Origin: Paraburkholderia sediminicola
GTDB lineage: Bacteria; Pseudomonadota; Gammaproteobacteria; Burkholderiales; Burkholderiaceae
Assembly: GCF_902859805.1 (NCBI RefSeq)
Contig: NZ_CADIKC010000019.1
Coordinates: 41,872 to 105,871 of the forward strand
Direction: 5' to 3'
Length of the DNA stretch: 64,000 nucleotides
Shown here: one piece after another, positions 17,970 to 26,617 of the stretch
Layout of the letters: every line of letters begins with the position of its first letter
How positions within the stretch are numbered: the first letter of the stretch is position 1
Program-made: the position numbers and the translations under genes
The notes under the pieces: model-generated
Database searches by the model: none
What the model saw: only the letters and a program-made list of their open reading frames with translations
What the model was told of the DNA's origin: nothing

Positions 17970-17981
17970 GACCGATTGGTC
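17970..17981. promoter_or_regulatory. Candidate TetR operator
   Basis: GACCGATTGGTC has GACC/GGTC arms around a 4-bp centre, the RACC-N4-GGTY pattern used by NemR-like TetR repressors. It lies 15 bp before the tetR start codon, where binding would block its own promoter. The arms are only four bases, so chance is not excluded. Confidence 0.5.
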
Positions 17982-18240
17982 TTTTTTCAATCTTAATTTC
18001 TTGTCTGATTAATAAACGGAATCGGGGCACGCAGGCGGCCCATGCAAGCCTCCTGTCATTCACAAAAACTGAGTGATAGGACCATGTTTTAGGCCTTTCG
18101 GTCGTCGGGACTGAAGCCTATATTGCTTTCACTGGCCGACGGTGGCGCACCGATTACACGTACGTGAACCTCCTGGCGGCATCCGACGTTCAAGACCCGA
18201 TGTCGCAATTTTTGATTCATCTATTGAAAGGAAATCACTC

Positions 18241-19032
18241 ATGAACCTGAATCTGACAGGCAAACTCGCATTGGTGAGCGGCAGCACCGCCGGCATCGGT
18301 CTCGCTATCGCCAGCACGTTGGCGCAGGAGGGCGCTCGCGTGATCGTGAACGGCCGCTCTCAGTCTTCTGTGGATGACGTGGTCGCGAAGCTGAAAGCGG
18401 AGACGGGCACCGACGTCCAAGGATTTGCGGGCGATCTCAGTACTGCTGCTTCAGCAGAAGAGCTCGCGCGACGCTATCCGGATGTGGAAATTCTGGTCAA
18501 CAACCTGGGCATCTTCGAGCCCAAGCCGTTTGAAGAAATCCCCGACGCGGACTGGCAGCGGTTCTTCGACGTGAATGTCTTGAGTGGGGTACGCCTCGCT
18601 CGCCTGTTTTTGCCTGCGATGAGGCGGGCCAACTGGGGGCGCATCATTTTCATTTCGAGCGAAAGCGGGGTGCAGATTCCAGCTGAAATGATCCACTACG
18701 GGATGACGAAAACCGCGCAGCTGGCGGTCGCGCGCGGGCTCGCCGAAGCCGTTGCCGGCACGGGCATTACAGTCAATAGCGTGCTGCCGGGGCCAACGAA
18801 ATCGCGGGGAGTGGGTGAATTCGTGGAGACTCTTGCAAAGGCCGACGGCAAATCGTTTGAAGCGTTCGAAAAAGAGTTCTTCGAGAAGGTCCGTCCCACA
18901 TCGCTCATCAAGCGATTTAGTTCGCCGCAGGAAGTCGCGTCGCTCGTGGCCTATATCGCCAGTCCGCTTTCGTCGGCCACGACGGGCGCTGCGTTGCGGG
19001 CCGACGGGGGCGTTATAAAGAGCGCCTTCTAG
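18241..19032 (+). CDS. SDR family oxidoreductase
   Basis: This 263-residue classical SDR has SGSTAGIG at residue ~13, NNLG (variant of NNAG), catalytic Ser in ISSESG and YGMTK. The C-terminal RFSSPQEVASLVAYIASPLSSATTGAALRADGG is typical of 3-oxoacyl-ACP reductase-like SDRs. ATG at 18241 is preceded by AAAGGA; the open frame upstream is not used. The gene is divergent from the TetR-hydrolase operon with 285 bp between starts, so TetR control is possible. Confidence 0.9.
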   Translation: MNLNLTGKLALVSGSTAGIGLAIASTLAQEGARVIVNGRSQSSVDDVVAKLKAETGTDVQGFAGDLSTAASAEELARRYPDVEILVNNLGIFEPKPFEEIPDADWQRFFDVNVLSGVRLARLFLPAMRRANWGRIIFISSESGVQIPAEMIHYGMTKTAQLAVARGLAEAVAGTGITVNSVLPGPTKSRGVGEFVETLAKADGKSFEAFEKEFFEKVRPTSLIKRFSSPQEVASLVAYIASPLSSATTGAALRADGGVIKSAF

Positions 19033-19038
19033 ACTCAT

Positions 19039-19061
19039 GCCGGCATCGGGCCGGCTTGTTT
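19039..19061 (+). terminator. Rho-independent terminator candidate
   Basis: A GCCGGC / GCCGGC stem with a 5-nt loop (ATCGG) is followed by TTGTTT, six bases after the SDR stop. It separates the SDR from the convergent hydrolase gene. Confidence 0.6.
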
Positions 19062-19072
19062 GGTTAAGCGGG

Positions 19073-19987
19073 TCATCCGAAGAATTCATTGAGATGCCGC
19101 ACGGTTTCTTCCGGCTGCTCATCTGGAATCCAGTGCCCGGTATTGGGCAGCTTTAACACTGTCGCGTCGGGGGCAGCCGTGCCAAGGAAAGCGGCGAGGA
19201 AGTCGTAGCTGATACCACCTAGCCCGAGCACCGGCATGGTCAGCGGCGCATAGCCGCCAGCATCGGCGATGTCCGTTGCAAAGGAGGAGAACCAGCTGTT
19301 GGCTGCACGTAACGCATCCGCGCTGTCGTATGCTGCCGCATACACCGCGCGGTCGTGCGCGGTGATTGCTGTCTTGTCGGCTGCCAGGTAGTCGAACAGC
19401 CAATCCTGCACGATGCCGTAGCGGCCGGCGAACACTCGTTCTGACAGCCCAGGAATCTGGTTGAAAGCAAACCACCACGGATGTACCGCGCGTGCCGGAT
19501 TCTCCAGATCGTAGGTACCCGGCGCTGGAAGCAGAGGAATCTGCTCGAATACCGCGAATGGATGCGGCGAGTCCATCATCACCAGCTTACGCGTCGCCTC
19601 TGGATGGTTAGCGGCAAAACTGTAGGCCACCATAGCGCCGACATCGTTGCCGGCGATATTCACCGGGCCCAGGTCAAGCTGGGATACGAGGGCGTAGATG
19701 TCCGACGCCATGGTCTTCTTGTCGTAGCCGTCGTCGGGTTTGTCCGAGCCGCCCATGCCGCGAAAGTCGATGGCGATCACGCGATAGCGTTCGGCGAGCG
19801 GCGGTAGTACGCGCCTGAATTCCCACCAGGTCTGCGGCCAGCTCGGCAGCAGGATCAGCGGGGCGCCGGTGCCACCTTCCACGTAGTGCAGGCGGATACC
19901 GTCGACTTCAGCGTAAGCGTTCGTGAAACCTGGCAGCGTTGCGACAAGGTCGGCGTCGTTGATCGGACCGAGTGATGAAGGAGGCAT
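19073..19987 (-). CDS. Alpha/beta hydrolase (epoxide hydrolase / haloalkane dehalogenase-like)
   Basis: This 304-residue alpha/beta-fold enzyme has a nucleophile elbow GNDVGAMVA, so the nucleophile is Asp as in epoxide hydrolases and haloacetate or haloalkane dehalogenases. The catalytic His lies in NTGHWIPDEQPE near the C-terminus. Other marks are LPSWPQTWWEF (oxyanion region) and FRGMGGSDKP. ATG at 19987 follows a GGAGATCAC-type leader; the open frame extends upstream into the previous gene's spacer. It is downstream of a SnoaL-like gene (8 bp) and is probably co-transcribed with it. The substrate is unknown. Confidence 0.88.
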   Translation of the reverse strand: MPPSSLGPINDADLVATLPGFTNAYAEVDGIRLHYVEGGTGAPLILLPSWPQTWWEFRRVLPPLAERYRVIAIDFRGMGGSDKPDDGYDKKTMASDIYALVSQLDLGPVNIAGNDVGAMVAYSFAANHPEATRKLVMMDSPHPFAVFEQIPLLPAPGTYDLENPARAVHPWWFAFNQIPGLSERVFAGRYGIVQDWLFDYLAADKTAITAHDRAVYAAAYDSADALRAANSWFSSFATDIADAGGYAPLTMPVLGLGGISYDFLAAFLGTAAPDATVLKLPNTGHWIPDEQPEETVRHLNEFFG

Positions 19988-19995
19988 GTGATCTC

Positions 19996-20361
19996 CTAGA
20001 ACATTGTGTTGGCGTTCCTGGAAACGGCGGGTACCGGCTGCAATACGTCCCAATGCTCCACTATCTTGCCGTCGGCATCGAAGCGGAAAATGTCGACACC
20101 CGCAGTTTCCTGACCGGCCCATTCCAGGTAGCGCACGTGCACAAAAGCAAGATCGCCATCTATCGCAATGCGTTTAACCTCGCATGGAATGCGCCCGGCC
20201 TGTTTGATGTAGCCCAGGATGTCGTCGAGCCCATCTGGAAAAAGCGGGTTGTGCTGAATGTATGGCCCGCTCACGAAACCCGGATACAGGTCCGCCTCGC
20301 CCTTGTTAAAGATCTTGCCGTAGATAGTGTCAAGCACTTGCAGGACGTGATCCCTGTTCAT
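19996..20361 (-). CDS. SnoaL-like / NTF2-fold protein
   Basis: This 121-residue protein has the NTF2-like cone fold pattern of SnoaL-like polyketide-cyclase relatives: IYGKIFNKGEADLYPGFVSGPYIQHNP, GLDDILGYI, IDGDLAFVHVRYL, and DIFRFDADGKIVEHWDVLQ. The family includes isomerases and small binding proteins; the reaction here is unknown. ATG at 20361 has GGAGG upstream. It is first of a two-gene operon with the epoxide-hydrolase-like gene and divergent from an AraC gene. Confidence 0.85.
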   Translation of the reverse strand: MNRDHVLQVLDTIYGKIFNKGEADLYPGFVSGPYIQHNPLFPDGLDDILGYIKQAGRIPCEVKRIAIDGDLAFVHVRYLEWAGQETAGVDIFRFDADGKIVEHWDVLQPVPAVSRNANTMF

Positions 20362-20472
20362 GATTTCGCCTCCGTGTTTTGTAGCCCTCATTGGAAATGT
20401 TCTGCGGGAGATGATCCATACCTATCCGGTGCTAAAACATAGCAGTTCGTCTCATTCTGCTAGGATAGGGTC

Positions 20473-21384
20473 ATGGATGCGTTGAACGGTTGGTTGAAAG
20501 CAGTCCGTGCCGACGGACTCGTGCTGGTGCGCACACGCGTGGCAGGCCCATGGGGGTTCGAGGTGCAACCTCGCAACGCCGTGGTGTTCCACTTCGTGGC
20601 GGAAGGGCGCGCTTTCGTGCGCCAACCCGAGACGAAAACGATGGAATTGCAGGCCGGTGAACTAGTCTTGTTCCCCCGTGGTAGTGCGCATGAAGTCGCG
20701 CATTCTGAGCGAGGCCATGCCATGCCGCTGGAAACGTTCCTGGCTATGCGTGACGGCGTTGTCGACCGCGACCCAAAGGCCACCACGCTGATTTGCGGCC
20801 AGTTCGACCTGGATCAGCACCTGGCGCTTCCCGCTCTGCGGGCGCTACCACAAGCCGTGTCGCTCCGCGCTGGAATGGAACCTGGATGTTCACCGCTATG
20901 CGACACGTTGCGGATGCTTCGTAACGAAGTGGAGACGCTGAACTTCGGGAATCAGATCGTGGTTCGTAACCTGCTCTCGTCCTTGTTCGTCTACTTCATG
21001 CGCGATTGGGCCGATGCTGCATCTCCGGCAACAAACGACTGGTTTTCGGCGCTGCGTTCGCCTCACATCACACGGGCTCTCGCGCGCATACACGAAGCAC
21101 CCGAACGTGCCTGGACACTGGAGGATCTCGCCAAAGAAGCGGGGTTGTCGCGTGCTGCGTTCGCCCGCAACTTTAGCAATTCAGTAGGCGAATCTCCGCA
21201 CAGCTATCTAACCCGTTGGCGCATGGGGATTGCCGCTCAACTGCTCGAGCAAACCGATCTGCGACTTCGCGATATCGCGGCGCGTGTTGGATACCAATCA
21301 GAATTCTCCTTCAGCCGCGCCTTCAAATCGACTCGTGGCGTCGCGCCGATTCAGTATCGGCGCGCGAGACTCGACTGTCGCTGA
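20473..21384 (+). CDS. AraC family regulator with cupin domain
   Basis: This 303-residue regulator has an N-terminal cupin_6 domain (residues ~1-190: AVVFHFVAEGRAFVRQPE, LQAGELVLFPRGSAH) and a C-terminal AraC DNA-binding domain (~200-300: WTLEDLAKEAGLSRAAFARNF, DIAARVGYQSEFSFSRAF). It is divergent from the SnoaL/hydrolase pair across 111 bp and is the likely activator of that pair. Seven-base inverted repeats CCTATCC (20421) and GGATAGG (20463) lie in the spacer. Confidence 0.92.
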   Translation: MDALNGWLKAVRADGLVLVRTRVAGPWGFEVQPRNAVVFHFVAEGRAFVRQPETKTMELQAGELVLFPRGSAHEVAHSERGHAMPLETFLAMRDGVVDRDPKATTLICGQFDLDQHLALPALRALPQAVSLRAGMEPGCSPLCDTLRMLRNEVETLNFGNQIVVRNLLSSLFVYFMRDWADAASPATNDWFSALRSPHITRALARIHEAPERAWTLEDLAKEAGLSRAAFARNFSNSVGESPHSYLTRWRMGIAAQLLEQTDLRLRDIAARVGYQSEFSFSRAFKSTRGVAPIQYRRARLDCR

Positions 21385-21392
21385 GTCGCACA

Positions 21393-23096
21393 TTATCTTT
21401 TCTTGCTGTCATGCCGTAAATCAGGATCACTGAGGAATGCAGACTCATCCGAGGTGTAGTTGCGCCCGGGTTCCTCTACCTCTCGTCCAGGTACCCACAA
21501 ATCCTCCGCCTGTGGTGTCGCAAGGTCCGGCTTTGAATAATCAACTCCCAGCCTGAAGATCGATACGACCTCGCGTAACGTGCCGGATTGCGCCGACACC
21601 GATTGCGCCGCGGCCGAGGCCTCTTCAACCAGCGCGGCGTTTTGCTGCATCACCTGATCCATCTGTGCGACGGCTGTATTGACCTGTTCGATACCCGCAT
21701 GCTGTTCGAGCGATGCAGCAGTAATCTCTTCCATCAGATCGGAGACGCGCTTGACCGCCTGAACTACTTCGCCCATGGCCGTGCCGGCTTCGTTCACCAG
21801 ATCCGAACCGGCCTTTACGCGCTCAACCGAGTGCGTGATGAGTCCTTTGATCTCTTTGGCGGCGTTGGCACTTCGTTGCGCGAGAGTCCGCACTTCTGCG
21901 GCGACGACGGCAAAACCGCGACCCTGGTCGCCTGCGCGCGCGGCTTCTACCGCCGCGTTGAGCGCAAGAATGTTGGTCTGAAAAGCGATACCTTCGATCA
22001 CGGCGATGATATCGGTCACGTTGGCCGAGCTCTCCGATATCGTATGCATGGTGCCGATCACCCGGCCCATGACATCGCCACCACGGTGTGCAATATCGGA
22101 CGCGTTTGCTGCGAGCGTGCTGCCTTGCCGGGCACTTTCAGTGTTTTGCCTGACCGTGGAGGTCAGTTCCTCCATGCTTGCTGCGGTTTCCTCGAGCGAA
22201 GCCGCCTGTTCCTCGGTTCGCTGGCTCAGATCGGCATTGCCCGCTGCGATTTGCGCCGCGCCCGTAGCAATGCTGTCGCTGCCGGATCTGACCTGCCCAA
22301 CCAGGTCGGCGAGTCTCTCACTCATGTGTTGGAGCGCTCGCAGTAGATGGCTCGTTTCGTCCTTGCCGCTCACTTCGATATTCGAGGTGAGGTCGCCTTG
22401 TGCGACTGTCTGGGCAATCTTCACGGAGACGCCAATTGGAACCGTAATGGAGCGGCTAATGACGAACGCAACAGCGAGACTCAACAGGATGGCTATTCCG
22501 ATCAGCCCGTATGTGAGCAGCGAGGCGCTGTGGAAGACGGCCGCAGCCTGCTCACCGGAGTCCTTTGCTCCCTGGCCGTTCAAGGCGATATCCTGAGCAA
22601 TGAACTCAGTGACTTTGCTGAACGCGCGCGAAGACTCGCCTCCTGCGAAAGACCGGGCGTCATTGAAATGTTCTTCGCCGCTGTCGGAAAGCTCATTGAG
22701 CTGTTTGTCCAGAGAAAGGTAGGTGGTCCATGCGGCCTTGATCTGGTTCGACAGTTGCAGTTCCTCGGCGGAGCCGACCACCGCCTCGTACTGTGGCCAT
22801 ACCCGCGCAAGTTCGTTCAGCGCGGCGTCATGTTTCGATCGCTGGGACTGACGTTCCGAGGCGCTGGTGGCGATCAGATAACTCAGGGATGCCTGGCGGA
22901 CCTCATCGACCAGCGCCCGGATATCGCCCAGGCGTTGGACACTGGGAAGGAGATCGGTTGCAAGCTCCTGTGTGCCGTCATAAATACGGGACGCCTGGAC
23001 CAGACCAAGCGCACCTACCAGGCATAGCAAAACGAGCGTCGCGCCAAATCCGATTCCAAGGCGCACGCCGATCCTGAGGTTGCCAATAGCCTTCAC
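21393..23096 (-). CDS. Methyl-accepting chemotaxis protein
   Basis: This inner-membrane chemoreceptor has a first transmembrane helix (residues ~12-32), a periplasmic four-helix-bundle ligand domain (~33-185), a second transmembrane helix (~188-210), HAMP, and the cytoplasmic methyl-accepting coiled coil with hairpin tip EGIAFQTNILALNAAVEAARAG-type sequence. Methylation regions (EEQAASLEETAASMEEL) are present. It would signal through CheW/CheA. GTG at 23096 is preferred (567 aa) because AAGGA lies just upstream; a TTG at 23126 gives a longer frame. There is no C-terminal CheR-binding pentapeptide. No other chemotaxis gene is in the window. Confidence 0.95.
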   Translation of the reverse strand: MKAIGNLRIGVRLGIGFGATLVLLCLVGALGLVQASRIYDGTQELATDLLPSVQRLGDIRALVDEVRQASLSYLIATSASERQSQRSKHDAALNELARVWPQYEAVVGSAEELQLSNQIKAAWTTYLSLDKQLNELSDSGEEHFNDARSFAGGESSRAFSKVTEFIAQDIALNGQGAKDSGEQAAAVFHSASLLTYGLIGIAILLSLAVAFVISRSITVPIGVSVKIAQTVAQGDLTSNIEVSGKDETSHLLRALQHMSERLADLVGQVRSGSDSIATGAAQIAAGNADLSQRTEEQAASLEETAASMEELTSTVRQNTESARQGSTLAANASDIAHRGGDVMGRVIGTMHTISESSANVTDIIAVIEGIAFQTNILALNAAVEAARAGDQGRGFAVVAAEVRTLAQRSANAAKEIKGLITHSVERVKAGSDLVNEAGTAMGEVVQAVKRVSDLMEEITAASLEQHAGIEQVNTAVAQMDQVMQQNAALVEEASAAAQSVSAQSGTLREVVSIFRLGVDYSKPDLATPQAEDLWVPGREVEEPGRNYTSDESAFLSDPDLRHDSKKR

Positions 23097-23218
23097 GATT
23101 TTTCCTTCGCATGTGGGTTGCAGCAAGCGTTGACTCTGTGCTCGGTGAGCACGTCAATCCGTATTGATCAAAAAGCCTGTTTTCCTGCGATGCGGTTTCG
23201 CCTCGAACCCTCGCCGGA

Positions 23219-23860
23219 CTACCACCGCAAGTAGAGCGGAGCAAATACAGCACCTATAGCAGCGGTTATGACAATGCCCAGTACGTACCAGGTACCCCAG
23301 AACGGTACGGACATCTCTGAGCAGTAAAGGGAGTACACGAGTGAGCCTTGCGCGCCGGCGAGCAGCCCGGCGCCAGCGCCCGCCAGTGCAAGGCGGGTCG
23401 GGGCAAGCCCCTTCATGGCGTGCATCACGGCGGCAAGTGAAGGCAAGGAGAGCAGCACGATATTCGCTGTGGCGACTCGCCATGTCGTGCCTAGCATCAG
23501 CGCCAGGCGATAGCCTGGCGGAGTCGCGATCAGCATGAACGAGGCAACCAGCAACATGGCGATGAAGGGCAGTGCGACTGCGAACCAGGCGAGCTTGACG
23601 GGTACGCCGGGACTTCCAAGACGCCCGGCGAGCTGCAATGCGGTGATGAGTGTTGTTACCGGGAACGCGAGCCGTATCCAGAATATCGTCGTCAATAGCA
23701 ATTGCGGCATGTCGCTGCGGATTCCGTAAAGGACCACTAGCATCGCCATGCTGCCGGCAAGCCCCACGCTTAGCGACCGGTTAAGTCTCCTCGAAACGGA
23801 ATTCGGCTCAATGGTCGTAAGACCATTAGTCAGCCTAAGTATCAGATCTGAAGTTCTCAT
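23219..23860 (-). CDS. NrsF-like anti-sigma factor (DUF1109), second copy
   Basis: This is a 213-residue inner-membrane protein with six predicted helices of the DUF1109/NrsF family, which hold ECF sigma factors at the membrane. It aligns without gaps along its whole length with the other NrsF of this locus (26618-27259), sharing IFW-x-x-LAFP, KGLAPTRL and C-x-EM. It lacks two of that protein's cysteines: residue 130 is Ala and residue 177 is Ser, while C180 is kept. It is the last gene of the bufferin operon, 45 bp after the doxX-like gene. It may be a non-sensing or differently tuned anti-sigma factor. Confidence 0.85.
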   Translation of the reverse strand: MRTSDLILRLTNGLTTIEPNSVSRRLNRSLSVGLAGSMAMLVVLYGIRSDMPQLLLTTIFWIRLAFPVTTLITALQLAGRLGSPGVPVKLAWFAVALPFIAMLLVASFMLIATPPGYRLALMLGTTWRVATANIVLLSLPSLAAVMHAMKGLAPTRLALAGAGAGLLAGAQGSLVYSLYCSEMSVPFWGTWYVLGIVITAAIGAVFAPLYLRW

Positions 23861-23905
23861 GTTGTTCAGTGGGGAGCGGCCCAACGATTCGACGAAAACT
23901 TCGGG

Positions 23906-24412
23906 TCAGGGTCTGGGCGACCTGTCACCCAGCAGGTAGTCAATGGATATCCGGCCTGGCCCCCAGGCTGCAATTCCCAGTGCCATCGCCAGCCAGGTGA
24001 GATGGATAGGCCAGCCGTCCGGGACCGTCAGCTCGATGAGGCACGTCATCAGTATCAGGCCGGCCGCCGCGAACCGGGTTCCGAAGCCCAGCACGAGCAA
24101 CACCGGGAACGTCACCTCGCCGCAGCCCGACAGAAATGCAAACACGGCTGGAGCAGGAAACGGGTAGGGACCGCCTGGCAGATGCAACTGGAACTCCTGG
24201 GTGAACAGATCGATTGCCGTGTCGTTCAGTTGAAGGAAGCCGTGCCATTTAAGAATGCCCGATTTCCAGAACGGTACGGCCAGTGCAATCCGAAGCACGA
24301 GTTGAACGAGCCACGGTTGCGCAAGATGTTGGATCAGCCGTTTCGCCGCACCGATCGCGGATATCACCACGCCTGGAAAGGGCAGTTTTGCCTGTTGTGT
24401 GTCCGGTGTCAT
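23906..24412 (-). CDS. DoxX family membrane protein of the bufferin locus (GigT-like)
   Basis: This 168-residue inner-membrane protein has four hydrophobic helices of the DoxX/DoxD type (VLRIALAVPFWKSGILKW, FAFLSGCGEVTFPVLLVLG). DoxX proteins are small quinone-related membrane proteins of unclear role and recur with DUF692-DUF2063 genes, as in the gold/copper-induced gig operon of Cupriavidus metallidurans. ATG at 24412 is preferred to a TTG at 24421 that overlaps the bufC stop. It lies directly after bufC. Confidence 0.85.
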   Translation of the reverse strand: MTPDTQQAKLPFPGVVISAIGAAKRLIQHLAQPWLVQLVLRIALAVPFWKSGILKWHGFLQLNDTAIDLFTQEFQLHLPGGPYPFPAPAVFAFLSGCGEVTFPVLLVLGFGTRFAAAGLILMTCLIELTVPDGWPIHLTWLAMALGIAAWGPGRISIDYLLGDRSPRP

Positions 24413-24417
24413 CTTGA

Positions 24418-25197
24418 TCAATCTCCATGTTGAATGGCGGAAAATACGCCAGCAGAGATCATCCCTGCCATGTTGGCCTGGAGATCGAAGGAAGAGGTTT
24501 CTTCAAATGCCGCCGCGACCGCTTCGCCTAGTGATGCGCCCGCGAGAAGGGCGATGAGGAACGTTGCGCCTCCCGCCGGCAGGCGCGAGACGATGACGTC
24601 CTGCTCCGGTCGCGTCACGAGTGCATCCTCAGGTTCGTTTGACCGTAGTGGGGAAACAGGACCATCCGTGCGGTTCATCACGAAGATTGCGACGGCCGGA
24701 TAGATTGAGCGCACGATCCGCGCCGCGGGGTGCGGTCTGAAACGCAACCCGGCCAGCGACGCGGGCTCGATATCTCCTAGTGCCTCGGTGGCAAGCACAG
24801 GCAGGTCCGCAGCGTGATAGGCATCCAGCCACGCGCGCTCGATGCGCGCCGTGTCCGCAAGCCATGGCATCTCGCGGGCGTATTCGTAGGACTCGATGAA
24901 GGTAGGAAAATCCCGCCCGTACTCGAACAGTAACGGCGAAACGGGGGGCGTCGCGCGGACATGGAAACGGGCCATCGCTCTGAAGAACTCGACGCCAGTG
25001 ATGCGCTGGATAGCGGGGTAGATCGCTGCCAGTGCATCAATGAGGCTGACCGTGACGTTGTTGCGATAAACGTTGTAGCGCTTGGCTACACGCTTCCCTG
25101 ATGCGGCCACCAGGTCTTCGGGCGCTGCGATCGCTGGGTCTATCAGTCCCGGCGCAAACGCTGTGGCGTACTGGCGCGAAAGATTTTCAGGCGTCAT
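24418..25197 (-). CDS. bufC: BufC-type DUF2063 partner protein
   Basis: This 259-residue protein has an N-terminal DUF2063 domain (residues ~5-100: QYATAFAPGLI, RYNVYRNNVTVSLIDALAAIYPAIQRITG, FF-x-x-MARFHV). In bufferin and methanobactin pathways the equivalent protein assists the DUF692 oxidase, probably by binding the precursor peptide. The C-terminal half has LLAGASLGEAVAAAFE. It starts 11 bp inside bufB, so translation is coupled. The cytoplasmic BufB-BufC pair would modify cysteines of BufA. Confidence 0.9.
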   Translation of the reverse strand: MTPENLSRQYATAFAPGLIDPAIAAPEDLVAASGKRVAKRYNVYRNNVTVSLIDALAAIYPAIQRITGVEFFRAMARFHVRATPPVSPLLFEYGRDFPTFIESYEYAREMPWLADTARIERAWLDAYHAADLPVLATEALGDIEPASLAGLRFRPHPAARIVRSIYPAVAIFVMNRTDGPVSPLRSNEPEDALVTRPEQDVIVSRLPAGGATFLIALLAGASLGEAVAAAFEETSSFDLQANMAGMISAGVFSAIQHGD

Positions 25198-26116
25198 GGC
25201 TGAGTTCCTGTGCGAGTGACATCCCGTGCTCTGCCATGATTTGCCGTGCTGTCGTTGCCTGATCCCGCAATACGGACCACGCGGGAAGATTGCTATCCCA
25301 CTCGATCAATGCCGGCGTCGGGCCAATCCGCGATACGGCTTGCCTGTAAAGATTCCAGACCGGGTCGGAGATGGCGCGGTCGTGGCTATCGATAAGCAGC
25401 AGTTCGTTCTCGTCGTCGCGTTGCTCGCTGTGTCCGGCCAGGTGTATTTCGCCCACGGCTTCGAGCGGCAATCCGTCGAGGTACGCTGCGGCGGAGAAAC
25501 CGTGATTGATTGCCGAAACAAAAACGTTATTGACGTCCAGTAGCAAGCCGCAGCCGGTATGTTGAACGACGGCCCGTATAAATTCGGTTTCGCTCATTGT
25601 CGAAGACGCGAAAGCGACATACGTCGACGGGTTCTCAAGAAGAATGGGGCGTTTGATTGTCTGCTGAACCTGGTCGATGTGTGCACACACGTGCTCGAGC
25701 GTTTCTTTCGTGTACGGCAAAGGCAGGAGGTCGTTAAAAAACGCTCCGCCATGTGACGACCACGCGAGATGTTCGGACACCAGCGTGGGTTCGTAGCGTG
25801 CAACCAGATCGCGAAAGCGCGTGAGATGGGCAGCGTCCAGCGCATTCGGGCCGCCGATCGACATACACACGCCGTGAATGGAGATCGGGTAGTTCTCACG
25901 GATAGCCGCTAGCGCCCGATGCGGGGGCCCGCCAGCGCCCATATAGTTTTCAGCGTGGACTTCGAAGAAGCCGTCTTTCAGACCGTCAGCGAGAATCGCG
26001 GCAAGATGTTCATGCTTGAAACTGGTGCCGACACACTGCCGTTGCGCAGCGGTCACACCGGAGGGGCAGCCGCGCTCGTCGATTCCGACTGGCGTTGTTC
26101 TGGTGAAATCGGTCAT
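25187..26116 (-). CDS. bufB: BufB-type MNIO (DUF692) peptide-modifying oxidase
   Basis: This 309-residue TIM-barrel protein belongs to the DUF692 / multinuclear non-haem iron oxidase family (MbnB relatives). Likely iron ligands are visible in EVHAENYM, SIHG, SEHLAW, LLLDVNNVFVSAINH, EIHLAGH and DSHD. Enzymes of this family convert precursor cysteines into heterocycles (thiooxazole in bufferins). ATG at 26116 has AAAGGGGGC upstream; the 71-residue upward extension runs into the bufA gene and is not used. It lies 32 bp after bufA. Confidence 0.93.
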   Translation of the reverse strand: MTDFTRTTPVGIDERGCPSGVTAAQRQCVGTSFKHEHLAAILADGLKDGFFEVHAENYMGAGGPPHRALAAIRENYPISIHGVCMSIGGPNALDAAHLTRFRDLVARYEPTLVSEHLAWSSHGGAFFNDLLPLPYTKETLEHVCAHIDQVQQTIKRPILLENPSTYVAFASSTMSETEFIRAVVQHTGCGLLLDVNNVFVSAINHGFSAAAYLDGLPLEAVGEIHLAGHSEQRDDENELLLIDSHDRAISDPVWNLYRQAVSRIGPTPALIEWDSNLPAWSVLRDQATTARQIMAEHGMSLAQELSHDA

Positions 26117-26148
26117 GGCCGCCCCCTTTCCTGTCGTTGTTTGCCGGA

Positions 26149-26460
26149 TCAGGACTTCACAGCGGTGAGCGAGCCATGGCCGCCACCCGGCACGGCGATA
26201 CTCGTGCAGGTGCCACCCTGAACGAACTTCCATGAGTTGCCCTGGAAATCCATCGCGGACGTACCTTGACACGTGGTGCCAGGACCGGCGGCGCAGTCGT
26301 TCTGCCCTTTCAGGGCGACGCCATAGCACTTTTCCTTATGAGCGGCGATTGCGGCGCTTGCCTCAGCGCTCGTAAGCGGTGCTGCGTGGGCGACCGATGC
26401 GAGCAGGCTCGCGACTACGCCGGCGAGGAGCGCGGAACTGACAGTGGCTTTAGCGGACAT
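26149..26460 (-). CDS. bufA: Bufferin precursor peptide (DUF2282), BufA1-type
   Basis: This 103-residue precursor has a Sec signal peptide (residues 1-26, ending AHA) and a DUF2282 core with four cysteines: C45 (EKCYG), C56 (NDCAAG), C64 (TTCQG) and C85 (GTCTS). In characterised bufferins such cysteines are oxidised by BufB/BufC to thiooxazoles, giving an exported copper-binding peptide that protects against copper. ATG at 26460 has GGAG upstream. It has its own promoter candidate at 26516-26541. This is the substrate gene of the downstream bufB-bufC pair. Confidence 0.92.
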   Translation of the reverse strand: MSAKATVSSALLAGVVASLLASVAHAAPLTSAEASAAIAAHKEKCYGVALKGQNDCAAGPGTTCQGTSAMDFQGNSWKFVQGGTCTSIAVPGGGHGSLTAVKS

Positions 26461-26515
26461 GGAATTTCTCCAGAAGTTGAGATAGAGGAGTACCCGTGCT
26501 GGATACATCATCTAA

Positions 26516-26541
26516 TTCGTGGACTGGAGACGTCCGGTTAC
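26516..26541 (-). promoter_or_regulatory. ECF sigma (SigF-type) promoter candidate for bufA
   Basis: On the minus strand GTAACC (26541-26536) is followed by exactly 16 bases and CGAA (26519-26516), 56 bp before the bufA start. As I recall it, GTAACC-N16-CGAA is the promoter of Caulobacter SigF, which controls its bufferin genes. The sigma factor encoded here is the likely user. Confidence 0.75.
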
Positions 26542-26617
26542 AGGCAAGTCATCTTTTTTTGCTTTCGACTTGCGCGCAACGAAATCAGGCCGCTCGATCA
26601 ACGAGTTGCCAGAGCAT

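Noticed and set aside
20421..20469. CCTATCC / GGATAGG inverted pair in the AraC spacer
   Set aside because: Seven-base arms 35 bp apart can occur by chance; mentioned with the gene but not called as an operator.
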